Assembly: GCA_030154445.1 (NCBI GenBank)
Contig: JAGUQW010000002.1
Location: forward strand, 248,001 to 312,000
Source of the DNA: Spirochaetota bacterium
Lineage (GTDB): Bacteria; Spirochaetota; Brevinematia; Brevinematales; Brevinemataceae
Reading direction: 5' to 3'
DNA length: 64,000 bases
Part shown: positions 8,981 through 17,793 of the stretch, piece after piece
Position numbering within the stretch: the first letter of the stretch is position 1
Layout: each line of letters begins with the position of its first letter
Notes under the pieces: generated by a model
Database searches by the model: none
The model's input: the letters and a program-made list of their open reading frames with translations, nothing else
What the model was told of the DNA's origin: nothing
Made by a program: the position numbers and the translations under genes

Positions 8981-9463
8981 TTAGATCAAAGCACTATCTG
9001 TTCCGTTATATTTTTGCATAAATGTTTGCATATAATAGTCTTGTAACTCAAACATTTCTATCTCTTCTTTCTTTCCCAACTCATGATCAAATCCAAGTAA
9101 ATGGAGAACTCCATGTATTGTTAAACGAATAAACTCCTCTTCATAACTTACTTGAAATTCTTGAGATTGATTAAAAGCAGTTTCTGATGAAATAATTATA
9201 TCACCTAATGAAGATTCAGCAAGGATAAATTCGTTTTCATCATCAAAAGCAAAAGATAGCACATCTGTACTGCAATTTTTTTGTCTATATTGTTGATTTA
9301 GTTTTTGAATAAATATATTATCACATATTAATAAAGAACAAGATCTATTACCACACTCAAATTCTTCTAATAATTCTTTAATAAAAGTATTTAATAATGA
9401 TAAAAAATGTTCGTTTAATTCTATTATATTTTTAGATGAGGGTTCTATAGAAATATCTATCAT
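8981..9463 (-). CDS. ybeY: Endoribonuclease YbeY
   Basis: 160 aa with the metal-binding signature HGVLHLLGFDHE carrying His117, His121 and His127, diagnostic for the UPF0054/YbeY family. YbeY is a metal-dependent RNase used in 16S rRNA 3'-end maturation and ribosome quality control. The segment QKLNQQYRQKNCSTDVLSFAFD matches the conserved LNxxYRxxDxxTDVLSF block; here a Cys replaces the usual Asp/Lys region. It is cotranscribed with the gene at 9472 (8-nt gap, with AAGGA overlapping the upstream stop). Confidence 0.93.
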   Translation of the reverse strand: MIDISIEPSSKNIIELNEHFLSLLNTFIKELLEEFECGNRSCSLLICDNIFIQKLNQQYRQKNCSTDVLSFAFDDENEFILAESSLGDIIISSETAFNQSQEFQVSYEEEFIRLTIHGVLHLLGFDHELGKKEEIEMFELQDYYMQTFMQKYNGTDSALI

Positions 9464-9471
9464 ATAATTCC

Positions 9472-9969
9472 TTACAATTTAAAATTATTACTTGAAGAAG
9501 ATAAATTTGAAAAATGTTCTGTTAATAATTGATTTTTTTTATTTGTATCTAATTGATTAATATCATGGTATATAGAAATTTTATTATAATTATATTTTGT
9601 AAATAACACTTTGGTGTTATTTTGATAAATTTTATAAAGAGAAAAATCTAATTTTTCTAACATAGCTATATTAATAAATAAAGAACGAGAATAATTTGGT
9701 ATTAAAATATTTAGACCGAGTTTATTACTTATTTGCCATGCTTTTAATTGTTCATCTTCTGTAGAATCAGCATTCCAAACAATTAAAATACTTTCATTTG
9801 ATTGTGGAAGAACAGTAATAGTGTTATCAAAATTAATTTTTAAATCTTGTGTAGGAAGTTTGATTTTTTCAAATGATTGATTAGAGAGCATACATTCTGA
9901 AAACATTAATTCTGTTTTGTCAGCAAGATGTAGCAATGTGTGTTTTGTTAGGGATCTGAAATCTTTCAT
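9472..9969 (-). CDS. Hypothetical protein upstream of ybeY
   Basis: 165 aa, no signal peptide or membrane helix. AGAGGT lies before the ATG. The sequence ILIVWNADSTEDEQLKAWQI followed by NKLGLNILIPNYSRSLFIN suggests an alternating alpha/beta fold, but no family is recognised. It is spaced 8 nt from ybeY and very likely shares its message, so an RNA- or ribosome-linked role is possible but unproven. The Ser/Asn-rich C-terminus looks disordered. Confidence 0.6.
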   Translation of the reverse strand: MKDFRSLTKHTLLHLADKTELMFSECMLSNQSFEKIKLPTQDLKINFDNTITVLPQSNESILIVWNADSTEDEQLKAWQISNKLGLNILIPNYSRSLFINIAMLEKLDFSLYKIYQNNTKVLFTKYNYNKISIYHDINQLDTNKKNQLLTEHFSNLSSSSNNFKL

Positions 9970-10091
9970 TTATATAACCTCTAAATAAAATACTAAGTAA
10001 TTATATTAAATATAATATATAATACTGTAAAATTCAAGAATAATTGTGAAATAAAATTTTAATAAAAATAAATATGATAATAAAAATCTAA

Positions 10092-10122
10092 AAAACCTCT
10101 AAGAATTTTTCTTAGAGGTTTT
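10092..10122 (-). terminator. Intrinsic terminator after carD
   Basis: 14-bp perfect stem (10092-10105 with 10109-10122, 3-nt loop) starting 3 nt past the carD stop, followed on the minus strand by a T-rich tract. Confidence 0.85.
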
Positions 10123-10125
10123 ATA

Positions 10126-10626
10126 TTAGTCATCGATCTTGGGAGCATGTGTGTTTAGAATCGCTTCTATTTCTGTTCTAATTTCTTCAGAATCTTTTGT
10201 TAATACTACTGAGATTTCACCAGCAATCATATCTAATGCATCATTATACAATTTTTTTTCCGTAGAAGATAATTCTTTTACGATATTTCTTCGATGTAAA
10301 TTACGAATAACTTCAGCAATATCAAGAATTCTTCCTGATTTGATCATCTCTGTATGTAATTTGTAACGCTGTTTCCAATCAAACGCATTAACATCTCCGT
10401 CAGATGCTAAAATATCAAAACTTTGTTTGATCATCTTTTTCGTTGCAAGAAGACGCAAGCCCGTAGATGGAAGATTGTTTACTGGTAACATAACCTTTGT
10501 ATTGGTTAGAGGGAATTCAATAATCAGATACTCTCTTTTTTCACCAAGGACTTCCTTTTCCTCAATATCAACGATTTGACCAGATCCATGAAATGGATAA
10601 AAAACGGACAAACCTTTTTCAAACAT
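10126..10626 (-). CDS. carD: CarD/CdnL-family transcriptional regulator
   Basis: 166 aa. The N-terminal Tudor-like domain begins FEKGLSVFYPFHGSGQIVDI and includes EYLIIEFPLTNTKVMLPVNN, the CarD/TRCF RNA-polymerase-interacting region that binds the beta subunit. The C-terminal half is helical (DWKQRYKLHTEMIKSGRILD, then AEVIRNLHRR), matching the DNA-binding domain that stabilises open complexes. The family acts as a global modulator of promoter opening, including rRNA promoters. GAGAGGA lies before the ATG. It is a single-gene unit with its own terminator. CarD is common in spirochaetes. Confidence 0.9.
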   Translation of the reverse strand: MFEKGLSVFYPFHGSGQIVDIEEKEVLGEKREYLIIEFPLTNTKVMLPVNNLPSTGLRLLATKKMIKQSFDILASDGDVNAFDWKQRYKLHTEMIKSGRILDIAEVIRNLHRRNIVKELSSTEKKLYNDALDMIAGEISVVLTKDSEEIRTEIEAILNTHAPKIDD

Positions 10627-10798
10627 TAATATCCTCTCTATATAGATTCTTGTAATACAATAAAAATATGATATTATCTAAAATTACATCCTTGTAAAAT
10701 ATAGATAAAATTCTTATTACATTGAGTATTGTTGTATATTTTAGCTTATAATAATGTATCGGCAAAAATGATTATTTATGTAGTTTAATTTTAAAATA

Positions 10799-10872
10799 TT
10801 GACAAAATAAGTGAATAAATATATGCTATAAATAATAATATGTAATGTGGGAGTTAGAATATGATAGACTAA
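10799..10872 (+). promoter_or_regulatory. Promoter, ribosome binding site and ATG leading into a premature stop
   Basis: A consensus TTGACA (10799-10804), 17-nt spacer and TATGCT (10822-10827) are followed by GGGAG (10849-10853) and ATG at 10861. The reading frame is ATG-ATA-GAC-TAA, so it stops at codon 4, then continues open in the same frame to 12306. These signals mark the original start of the membrane-protein gene. Confidence 0.7.
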
Positions 10873-10962
10873 AAAGAATATCAACAAAGTAATAGAAACA
10901 GGCCTATAAAGATAGAAAAAATAATAAATAGCTTTCTTTTATTTGGTATTATAATTCTTAGT

Positions 10963-12306
10963 TTGTTATTATTTTTTAAAATCATTATACATCCAATATC
11001 TGGTGATGATTGGATATATGGATCTAGTTATCCTTTGAACAAATTATTTTTTTTAGAATATGGGTGGCATCCTGGTAGACATATTAGTGAAATTTTGTAT
11101 ATTATTCCTAGTCAAATTTTTGGTAAAATATTAGGAATTAGTATAGGTAATAATTTATTATCAGTGCGTATTATCAATAGTATTATGGGTATTATTATGA
11201 GTATTTGTTTTTATTGGGTTTCTTCCCAATATATCATTAATGATCTGACTGTTAATCAAAAAACAAATAATTTTACTAAATTATTTATAATAATATTATT
11301 ATCTTTTTATATGCAGAGATTTACTTCTCATATGGTATATTCTAGTATAGTTGTAGGAGGATTTGTACTGGCTTTATTTGCATGGCTACCATTCTTATAT
11401 TACTATTATAAATGTTGTTTACCATTAAAAATGATGAATAATAAATTCCAAACTTATGGAATAATGATAGTTATCTTTTATTTAGGGACTCAAATTATAG
11501 ATACAGCATATTTTATTACAGTAAGTTTATCTATAATGTTAGTATTTTATATATTAGGACAAAAATTCTTTCCTGATCTTTTTGAAAAAACTAAAATATC
11601 TAAAAAAGATCAGAATTTTATATTAATTTTATTAGGAACTCATATAGTATATGTTTTTTTTGCTTTTTTTAGAAACACAATATTATCACCAAATCAAGCA
11701 TCATCTAGAGCACCACATATAACATTTGATATTATAGAAATTATACATCGAATTAAACAAGGTCCATGGTTGCAAGATTTAAGTATGGTCATTGGTGGAT
11801 TAATAATTTTGTATTATATCTATAAAATTATTAAAAATAAAATTCTTAAAAAAGAAGATTTTTTGTATCTATCTATGTGTATAGTATCATTATTATGGAT
11901 AGTTATTTTATCTATAATAAATACTCCAATTGATCACCCTTTGTGGCTATTATGGTTATGTGAGATCAATCTTATTTTTAAATCATATAAGAATAATAAT
12001 AGAATTATTCAATTATTATTACCAATTATATTATTAGGAATATTTATAAATGTTTTCGAAAGAGAAAGAAAAAATTTAAATAAATCTGGTCAATATTATC
12101 AAAGAGATCAAATATTAGTTGATTATTATATAGATGCTCAACAAAATAACAAAAAATTTATAATAATACCTGTAGATTTAGCTAACAAAATAAATTTGAA
12201 TATAACAGAACATCAAAAATGGCCTTTAAAAGATATATCATTATGGATGCAATATCACGGGTATTCAGATAGATATATACCAATTACATTTATTTCTAAT
12301 AAATAA
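10963..12306 (+). CDS. Polytopic membrane protein (GtrII/DUF6056-like), probably disrupted by a nonsense codon
   Basis: Coordinates give the longest stop-free frame with a recognised start codon (TTG at 10963), but that start lies inside the first membrane helix and has no ribosome binding site. The same frame is open from 10873, and a good promoter, GGGAG and ATG at 10861 are in frame with one TAA at 10870. The true gene therefore probably starts at 10861. About ten hydrophobic segments are present. The block HPISGDDWIYGSSYP followed by GWHPGRHISEILY resembles the (D)DW...GR loop of GtrII/DUF6056 membrane proteins, which are polyprenyl-sugar glycosyltransferase-like. The donor and acceptor are unknown. 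It may be a recent pseudogene, or may be expressed by readthrough or reinitiation. Confidence 0.6.
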   Translation: MLLFFKIIIHPISGDDWIYGSSYPLNKLFFLEYGWHPGRHISEILYIIPSQIFGKILGISIGNNLLSVRIINSIMGIIMSICFYWVSSQYIINDLTVNQKTNNFTKLFIIILLSFYMQRFTSHMVYSSIVVGGFVLALFAWLPFLYYYYKCCLPLKMMNNKFQTYGIMIVIFYLGTQIIDTAYFITVSLSIMLVFYILGQKFFPDLFEKTKISKKDQNFILILLGTHIVYVFFAFFRNTILSPNQASSRAPHITFDIIEIIHRIKQGPWLQDLSMVIGGLIILYYIYKIIKNKILKKEDFLYLSMCIVSLLWIVILSIINTPIDHPLWLLWLCEINLIFKSYKNNNRIIQLLLPIILLGIFINVFERERKNLNKSGQYYQRDQILVDYYIDAQQNNKKFIIIPVDLANKINLNITEHQKWPLKDISLWMQYHGYSDRYIPITFISNK

Positions 12307-12307
12307 T

Positions 12308-12344
12308 AAAAAGATCCTTTTCTACATTAGAAAAGGATCTTTTT
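12308..12344 (+). terminator. Strong intrinsic terminator
   Basis: Perfect 17-bp stem (12308-12324 with 12328-12344) around a 3-nt loop, directly after the membrane-protein gene. Confidence 0.88.
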
Positions 12345-12357
12345 GATAGTTAAATAA

Positions 12358-12386
12358 TTGCTAAAAATGATAAAAAATATTATAAT
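12358..12386 (+). promoter_or_regulatory. Promoter of the SanA-like gene, possibly leaderless
   Basis: TTGCTA (12358-12363), 17-nt spacer, perfect TATAAT (12381-12386). The -10 ends 7 nt before an in-frame ATG at 12394, which has no ribosome binding site. Confidence 0.5.
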
Positions 12387-12393
12387 AATCATT

Positions 12394-13035
12394 ATGTATA
12401 AATCGATAGTATATATTTTTATCAAATTTTTAATAGCTAGTAGTCTTGTATTTTGTTTATTTTTTTTAGGAATCGCTTTTTATAAACCGTCTCCTAATTT
12501 TCATAATGATTCTCGTTTGATAGTCATTTTAGGGGCTGGTTTTTTAAAAAATGGTAGTCCTGTTTTAGCATTAGAAAAACGATTGAATAAAGGAATAGAA
12601 GTTTGGACTCAATTATCTGGTATAAATCACAATAAGACATTTATTTTATTGAGTGGTCATAAAGAAGAAGTTCAAGTAATGTTTGAATATTTGAAAAATC
12701 ATGATATTTCAATAGAATATTTAATTAGAGATAAATTTAGTTATAATACTAGAGATACGATTAGGTATGCTTATCAAAAATCTCAACAATTAAATACCAG
12801 TCCTATTTTTGTATCGCAAGCATATCATATACCTAGAATATTATTATATGCAACAGTATATGGATACGATGATGTTATGTATGTTGCAACAGATAGAGTA
12901 AATATTCCTTTTCATAAATTATTATATGTATCAATTAGAGAAGCTTTTGCAATAGTATTATTTCCATATTTTTATTTTATTTTAAATTCATATCAAAAAT
13001 ATAATGAAAAAACGCCCGAAAATCAACCAAAATAG
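12394..13035 (+). CDS. SanA/YdcF (DUF218) family membrane-anchored protein
   Basis: 213 aa from ATG 12394; the frame is open to TTG 12358 and a further ATG lies at 12367. A single N-terminal membrane helix (about 8-30) is followed by a DUF218 domain: VILGAGFLKNGSPVLALEKR is the hallmark of the SanA/YdcF/ElyC group, with HKEEVQVMFEYL, NTRDTIRYAY and SQAYHIPRILLYA matching its conserved blocks. Members affect envelope permeability and peptidoglycan or enterobacterial common antigen metabolism in other bacteria; the biochemical activity is not established. It follows a strong terminator and has its own promoter. Confidence 0.8.
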   Translation: MYKSIVYIFIKFLIASSLVFCLFFLGIAFYKPSPNFHNDSRLIVILGAGFLKNGSPVLALEKRLNKGIEVWTQLSGINHNKTFILLSGHKEEVQVMFEYLKNHDISIEYLIRDKFSYNTRDTIRYAYQKSQQLNTSPIFVSQAYHIPRILLYATVYGYDDVMYVATDRVNIPFHKLLYVSIREAFAIVLFPYFYFILNSYQKYNEKTPENQPK

Positions 13036-13086
13036 ATTGATTTATATACATTTTTTGACAATCGTATATAAAACAATCTAATCTAG

Positions 13087-13115
13087 TTGATTTTTTTGAT
13101 GTAATGGTGTACAAT
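13087..13115 (+). promoter_or_regulatory. Promoter of the opp operon
   Basis: TTGATT (13087-13092), 17-nt spacer, TACAAT (13110-13115), 39 bp before oppB. Confidence 0.6.
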
Positions 13116-13154
13116 ATGTTGTAAATACAGATCAAACTGTTTTAGAGGTAAATT

Positions 13155-14096
13155 ATGGGTAAATATATTTTCAAGCGTCTCATGATGTTAATTCCTGTTG
13201 TATTGGGGATTTCATTTGTGGTTTTTTCAATAATATCACTAACCCCTGGAGATCCAGCTCAATTAATTTTAGGAGAAAGTGCCTCAGCCGAAGCGTTAGC
13301 TAATAAAAGAGAAGAATTAGGTCTTAATGATCCTTTTATTGTTAGATATTTAAAATATGTATCTCGTGTAGTTGTCGGTGATTTTGGACGATCATATACA
13401 ACGAATGTACCTGTTGCTCAAGAGATCATGTCTCGTTTTCCTAATACTTTGGTACTTACTATTAGTGCCGTTTTACTGGCCATATTGATAGGAATTCCTA
13501 TAGGTGTTTTCACAGCAGTTCGTCAATATTCTTTATGGGATAGTGGTATAATGCTTCTTACTTTATTAGGGGTTTCTATGCCTGTATTTTGGCTTGGCTT
13601 AATGTTAATTTTACAATTTTCGTTACATTGGAATTTGTTACCGGCTGTAGGGCAACCATCTTGGTCTATTAATGGAGTAAGAGCCTTGGTTTTACCGACA
13701 CTTAGTTTAGGAATAAGCACTGCTGCAATTATTACTCGTATGACAAGATCTTCTATGTTAGATGTTGTTCGACAAGATTATATTAGAACTGCTAGAGCCA
13801 AAGGAGTTAGTGAATTTTATGTAATTACAAGACATGCATTAAAAAATGCACTGATTCCTGTAATAACAGTAATAGGTATTCAATTTGGTAGCTTGTTAGG
13901 TGGGGCTATTCTGACAGAAAGTGTTTTTTCATGGCCTGGTGTTGGTAGATTGTTAGTAGAAGCTATTCGTCAAAAAGATACGCCTAGAGTTATGGGTATT
14001 GTTATTTTTCTTGCTATTGCATTTAGTTTAGTTAATTTGATTGTTGATATTATTTATGTATATATTGATCCTCGAATTAGATCTAGATATAAATAA
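13155..14096 (+). CDS. oppB: Peptide ABC transporter permease OppB/DppB
   Basis: 313 aa, six predicted membrane helices, starting with the characteristic KYIFKRLMMLIPVVLGISFV. The first periplasmic loop contains TPGDPAQLILGESAS and the cytoplasmic EAA-type loop reads YIRTARAKGVSEFYVITRHA, the contact site for the ATPases. It forms half of the membrane channel for oligopeptide or dipeptide uptake. First gene of oppBCDF, with AGAGGT before the ATG. Nickel or glycoside uptake by related systems cannot be excluded by sequence alone. Confidence 0.9.
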   Translation: MGKYIFKRLMMLIPVVLGISFVVFSIISLTPGDPAQLILGESASAEALANKREELGLNDPFIVRYLKYVSRVVVGDFGRSYTTNVPVAQEIMSRFPNTLVLTISAVLLAILIGIPIGVFTAVRQYSLWDSGIMLLTLLGVSMPVFWLGLMLILQFSLHWNLLPAVGQPSWSINGVRALVLPTLSLGISTAAIITRMTRSSMLDVVRQDYIRTARAKGVSEFYVITRHALKNALIPVITVIGIQFGSLLGGAILTESVFSWPGVGRLLVEAIRQKDTPRVMGIVIFLAIAFSLVNLIVDIIYVYIDPRIRSRYK

Positions 14097-14106
14097 GGAG
14101 TAAATT

Positions 14107-15210
14107 ATGAATCAAGTACAACAATCAAAAGATTTATTTTATTACCATATTGATCAAAAACATTATAAAAATATTTTTATAATGTTTTCAGTTTTTATGA
14201 TTATTATTAATTTAATTAGTATCTCAAAATCTTATAATATTAGTGCTTTCATACCAAATGAAGCAGGAGAATTTAATAAAATAGCAAGAATTGTTCATTT
14301 TATAGCACTTACAACACGATTTATATTTGGTATATTACTATCATTAATACTTTTTTCACATATGTTTGGTTCTCAATTATCAAGTGTTATAAAAAGATTG
14401 CGTAAAAATCCTTTAGCTATTTTGGGACTATGTATTATTTTAACATTGACAGTACTTGCTATTTTTGCAGATTTTATTGCTAATTATGAATTAGTAGTTA
14501 TTAAACAAAATTTATCTAATACATTTTCAAAACCAGGATATAGTACTTTATTAGGTACAGATGAATTTGGTAGAGATATATTTGCTCGTATTGTTCATGG
14601 AACAAGAATTTCTCTCAGTATTGGTTTTGTAGCTGTTTCTATATCAATTGTATTGGGTGGATTTCTTGGAGCTCTTGCAGGATATTTTGGTGGTTGGTTG
14701 GATAATGTTATAATGCGTATTATGGATGTATTCCTAGCTATTCCTTCTATCTTACTATCTATTGCTGTTGTATCAGCTTTAGGACCAAGTTTAGTCAATC
14801 TAGTAATTGCAATATCTATTTCTTCTGTACCTGTTTATGCAAGGATAGTGAGAGCTTCTGTATTATCTATTAGGGGACAAGAATTTATTGAAGCAGCTCA
14901 TGCAATAGGCGCAAATCATATTTATATTATTATCAAACATATTATTCCTAATGTAATGTCACCTATTATTGTTCAAGGAACTCTTGGAGTAGCAGGAGCT
15001 ATTTTAAGTATTGCAGGTTTAAGTTTTATAGGATTGGGAGTTCAACCTCCAACTCCAGAATGGGGATCTATGCTTGCTGGAGGACGGAGCTTTATAAGAA
15101 GAGCTTCTTGGGTAACAACATATCCAGGAGTTGCAATTATGATTACGATTCTTTCATTAAATTTACTAGGCGATGGATTGCGTGATGCTCTTGATCCAAA
15201 ATTGAAGTAG
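14107..15210 (+). CDS. oppC: Peptide ABC transporter permease OppC/DppC
   Basis: 367 aa, longer than typical (about 300) because of an N-terminal extension of about 95 residues with two extra hydrophobic segments before the conserved [16 protein letters not shown] start of the OppC domain. The hallmark [20 protein letters not shown] is present, as is the EAA loop ([20 protein letters not shown]). It pairs with OppB to form the channel. The gap to oppB is 10 nt. The function of the extension is unknown. Confidence 0.9.
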   Translation: MNQVQQSKDLFYYHIDQKHYKNIFIMFSVFMIIINLISISKSYNISAFIPNEAGEFNKIARIVHFIALTTRFIFGILLSLILFSHMFGSQLSSVIKRLRKNPLAILGLCIILTLTVLAIFADFIANYELVVIKQNLSNTFSKPGYSTLLGTDEFGRDIFARIVHGTRISLSIGFVAVSISIVLGGFLGALAGYFGGWLDNVIMRIMDVFLAIPSILLSIAVVSALGPSLVNLVIAISISSVPVYARIVRASVLSIRGQEFIEAAHAIGANHIYIIIKHIIPNVMSPIIVQGTLGVAGAILSIAGLSFIGLGVQPPTPEWGSMLAGGRSFIRRASWVTTYPGVAIMITILSLNLLGDGLRDALDPKLK

Positions 15211-15217
15211 GAAGTAT

Positions 15218-16219
15218 ATGATGAGTTCAAAAGAAATAATATTAGAAATAAAAGATTTATTTGTCAAATACACATCAGAAAGTGGTGCTGTTCACGCTGT
15301 AAATGGGTTTAATATGATTCTTCATGCGGGGGATACTTTTGGTCTTGTTGGTGAAACAGGAGCAGGTAAAACTACAACAGCTCTCAGTATTATGAGATTA
15401 ATTGCAGAACCTCAAGGGCGTATTATTTCAGGAAGTATTCGATTTATGGGAGAAGAAATTCTTAACAAAACGGAAGCTGAAATGAGAAGTATTAGGGGAG
15501 GAAAAATCTCTATGATTTTTCAAGATCCTATGACATCATTAAATCCTGTTATGACTATTGGTGAGCAAATTTTAGAAGTTATAGAGATTCATCAAAAAGA
15601 ATTATCAAAACAGGATGCTTTGAATAGAGCTGAAGAAATGCTAGAATTAGTAGGTATTCCAAAACAACGCTTTAATGAATATCCACATCAATTTTCTGGT
15701 GGTATGAAGCAGCGTGTTGTGATTGCTATAGCTTTATCTTGCAATCCCAAATTAATTATTGCCGACGAACCTACAACAGCTTTAGATGTAACAATTCAAG
15801 CACAAGTTTTAGAATTAATGCGAGAATTACAAAAAGAATTCAAAACAGCAATGATGTTAATTACTCATGATTTGGGAGTTGTTGCACAAGTATGTGATCA
15901 TGTTGCTATTATGTACGCTGGAAAAGTTGTTGAAAATGGCACGGTAGAAAATATATTTAGAACAACAAAACATCCTTATACAGTAGGATTATTTGGTTCT
16001 ATTCCTAATTTAATAAATAATGTAGAACGATTAAATCCTATTAAAGGGTTAACTCCTGATCCAACAGATTTACCTTCTGGATGTACTTTTCATCCACGCT
16101 GTCCTTATGCTACAGAAGTATGTGCTATAACAGTTCCAAAAAATATGACCCTTCAAGAAGGAAATACGGTTGAATGTTTGATTTATGAAGGACTTATTAA
16201 AGGAGTGGATCATGCCTAA
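15218..16219 (+). CDS. oppD: Peptide ABC transporter ATPase OppD/DppD
   Basis: 333 aa. Walker [10 protein letters not shown] (about 45-53), Q-loop [10 protein letters not shown], signature FSGGMKQRV, Walker [13 protein letters not shown], and H-loop ITHD. The C-terminal oligopeptide-transporter extension carries the cysteine cluster [14 protein letters not shown] that in relatives binds a [4Fe-4S] cluster. It energises uptake through OppBC. Starts with two consecutive ATG codons; either is possible. Its 3' end overlaps oppF by 8 nt. Confidence 0.92.
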   Translation: MMSSKEIILEIKDLFVKYTSESGAVHAVNGFNMILHAGDTFGLVGETGAGKTTTALSIMRLIAEPQGRIISGSIRFMGEEILNKTEAEMRSIRGGKISMIFQDPMTSLNPVMTIGEQILEVIEIHQKELSKQDALNRAEEMLELVGIPKQRFNEYPHQFSGGMKQRVVIAIALSCNPKLIIADEPTTALDVTIQAQVLELMRELQKEFKTAMMLITHDLGVVAQVCDHVAIMYAGKVVENGTVENIFRTTKHPYTVGLFGSIPNLINNVERLNPIKGLTPDPTDLPSGCTFHPRCPYATEVCAITVPKNMTLQEGNTVECLIYEGLIKGVDHA

Positions 16220-17183
16220 AAATTTAATTGAAGTTAGAAATCTAAAAAAACATTTTCCTACTCCTAAAGGTGTTGTACATGCTGTTGATGATGTTTCTTT
16301 TAGTATTCCTGAAGGAAAAACTTTGGGTGTAGTGGGAGAATCAGGGTGTGGAAAATCTACTACAGGTCGTCTTTTACTTCGTTTGATAGAACCTGACGAA
16401 GGACAAATATTATTTGAAGGAAGAGATTTACTTTCTTATTCTTATGAAGAAATGCGTGATGCTCGCCGTCACATGCAATTAATTTTTCAAGATCCTTACG
16501 CTTCTTTAAATCCTCGAATGACTATTGGTGAAACAATTGGAGAACCTCTTTTAGTTCATAAATTAGCTAAAAAAGATAGTACTTTGACTAATAAAGTTTA
16601 TAAAATAATGGATACTGTTGGATTAGCTCGAAACTTAATCAATTCTTATCCTCATGAATTAGATGGAGGTCGGCGTCAACGCGTCGGTATAGGTAGAGCT
16701 TTGGTGTTACAACCTAAATTTATGATATGTGATGAACCTGTTTCTTCACTTGATGTATCAATTCAAGCACAAGTACTAAATCTAATGCAAGATTTACAAC
16801 AAGAATTTAAACTGACCTATTTATTTATTACTCATGATTTATCTATTGTAAAACATTTTGCTGATGAAATTATGGTTATGTATCTTGGTAAAGTAGTAGA
16901 ACAAGCTTCTTCTGAGGATTTGTTTAAAAATCCTCAACATCCTTATACACAAGCTTTATTATCTGCAATAGCAATTCCATCTTTAGATCAAAAACATAAT
17001 AGAATCAAATTAAGAGGAGAAATAACTTCTCCTATTGATCCAGCTCCATATTGTCGTTTTGCTTCTCGTTGTATGTATGCTCAAGAAAATTGTTTTAAAG
17101 ATTATCCAAACTTAGAAATTACTGATAATCACACTTGTGCTTGTTTTCATAAAAATAATCTTATAGAAACTATTATTAATTAA
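16212..17183 (+). CDS. oppF: Peptide ABC transporter ATPase OppF/DppF
   Basis: 323 aa from ATG 16212, chosen over an upstream in-frame ATG at 16185 because AAAGGAG (16199-16205) sits 6 nt before 16212 and the residues from there match the family start. Walker [10 protein letters not shown] (about 42-50), Walker [13 protein letters not shown]. The signature motif is LDGGRRQR in place of LSGGQxQR, a variant I believe recurs in a subgroup of OppF proteins. The C-terminal cysteine cluster ([14 protein letters not shown]) is present. It forms the second ATPase of the transporter. No substrate-binding protein gene lies in this operon, so it must be encoded elsewhere. Confidence 0.92.
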   Translation: MPKNLIEVRNLKKHFPTPKGVVHAVDDVSFSIPEGKTLGVVGESGCGKSTTGRLLLRLIEPDEGQILFEGRDLLSYSYEEMRDARRHMQLIFQDPYASLNPRMTIGETIGEPLLVHKLAKKDSTLTNKVYKIMDTVGLARNLINSYPHELDGGRRQRVGIGRALVLQPKFMICDEPVSSLDVSIQAQVLNLMQDLQQEFKLTYLFITHDLSIVKHFADEIMVMYLGKVVEQASSEDLFKNPQHPYTQALLSAIAIPSLDQKHNRIKLRGEITSPIDPAPYCRFASRCMYAQENCFKDYPNLEITDNHTCACFHKNNLIETIIN

Positions 17184-17202
17184 TCATATAAATATTTGTC
17201 TT

Positions 17203-17234
17203 AAAAAAAATCCTGAATATTCAGGATTTTTTTT
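17203..17234. terminator. Bidirectional terminator between opp and flagellar operons
   Basis: Perfect 32-nt palindrome, eight A residues followed by TCCTGAAT and its complement ending in eight T residues. It separates two convergent operons. Confidence 0.9.
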
Positions 17235-17235
17235 G

Positions 17236-17793
17236 TTATAATTCATTAAGAATAAACTGACGCTCTTTATAATCTAATGATTCACTAGAACCTTTTTCAA
17301 GTATTTTATTTTGTTGTTGTAAAATTTTTTCTAAGATATACATATCTGTAAATTTCACAGTTGCGGGAAATTCTAAAGTAGCTCTTTTAATTTTTGATGT
17401 ATCGTACCAAGTGACTTTATTAGGATTTCTACTTTGTGGAATCCCATAGTTATCAAGCATCTTTTCAGATAGCGTATAAAAAGAAAAATATTCAGGATTA
17501 AAAAAAATAGTGATTTGATAACTAAGTTTATTATTAAAATCAATAAAAACTTTATTAATTAGGTTATTGTTACTATAGCTAGATTTCAATACTAATGTAT
17601 AAGGAGTAGGGAGAATTAATTGTTTTAAAAGAATATCTTCAGCAACAATTAAATATTTTGAATTTTCTATGGTGGTTATTATTTCTTCTTGTGTCATTTC
17701 AAAATTAATACCTAAAAACGAAAAATCTTGTGTATAAATTATATTTACAAAGAAGAATAGTAATAATATTTGATACTTCATTAGTTTATTCAT
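17236..17793 (-). CDS. Secreted protein of unknown function at the end of the flagellar operon
   Basis: 185 aa from ATG 17793, which overlaps the flhG stop (ATGAATAA). An in-frame TTG at 17799 is a less likely start. The N-terminus MNKLMKYQILLLFFFVNIIY is a signal peptide. The mature part contains GINFEMTQEEIITTIENSKY and a C-terminal heptad-like stretch (ILEKILQQQNKILEKGSSE). No family recognised. Overlap with flhG indicates translational coupling, so a role in the periplasm linked to flagella is a reasonable inference, especially as spirochaete flagella are periplasmic. Confidence 0.6.
   Translation of the reverse strand: MNKLMKYQILLLFFFVNIIYTQDFSFLGINFEMTQEEIITTIENSKYLIVAEDILLKQLILPTPYTLVLKSSYSNNNLINKVFIDFNNKLSYQITIFFNPEYFSFYTLSEKMLDNYGIPQSRNPNKVTWYDTSKIKRATLEFPATVKFTDMYILEKILQQQNKILEKGSSESLDYKERQFILNEL

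Noticed and set aside
16650-16700. Non-consensus ABC signature LDGGRRQR in OppF as evidence of an inactive ATPase
   Set aside because: All other motifs are intact, and I believe this variant occurs in a subgroup of active OppF/DppF proteins.
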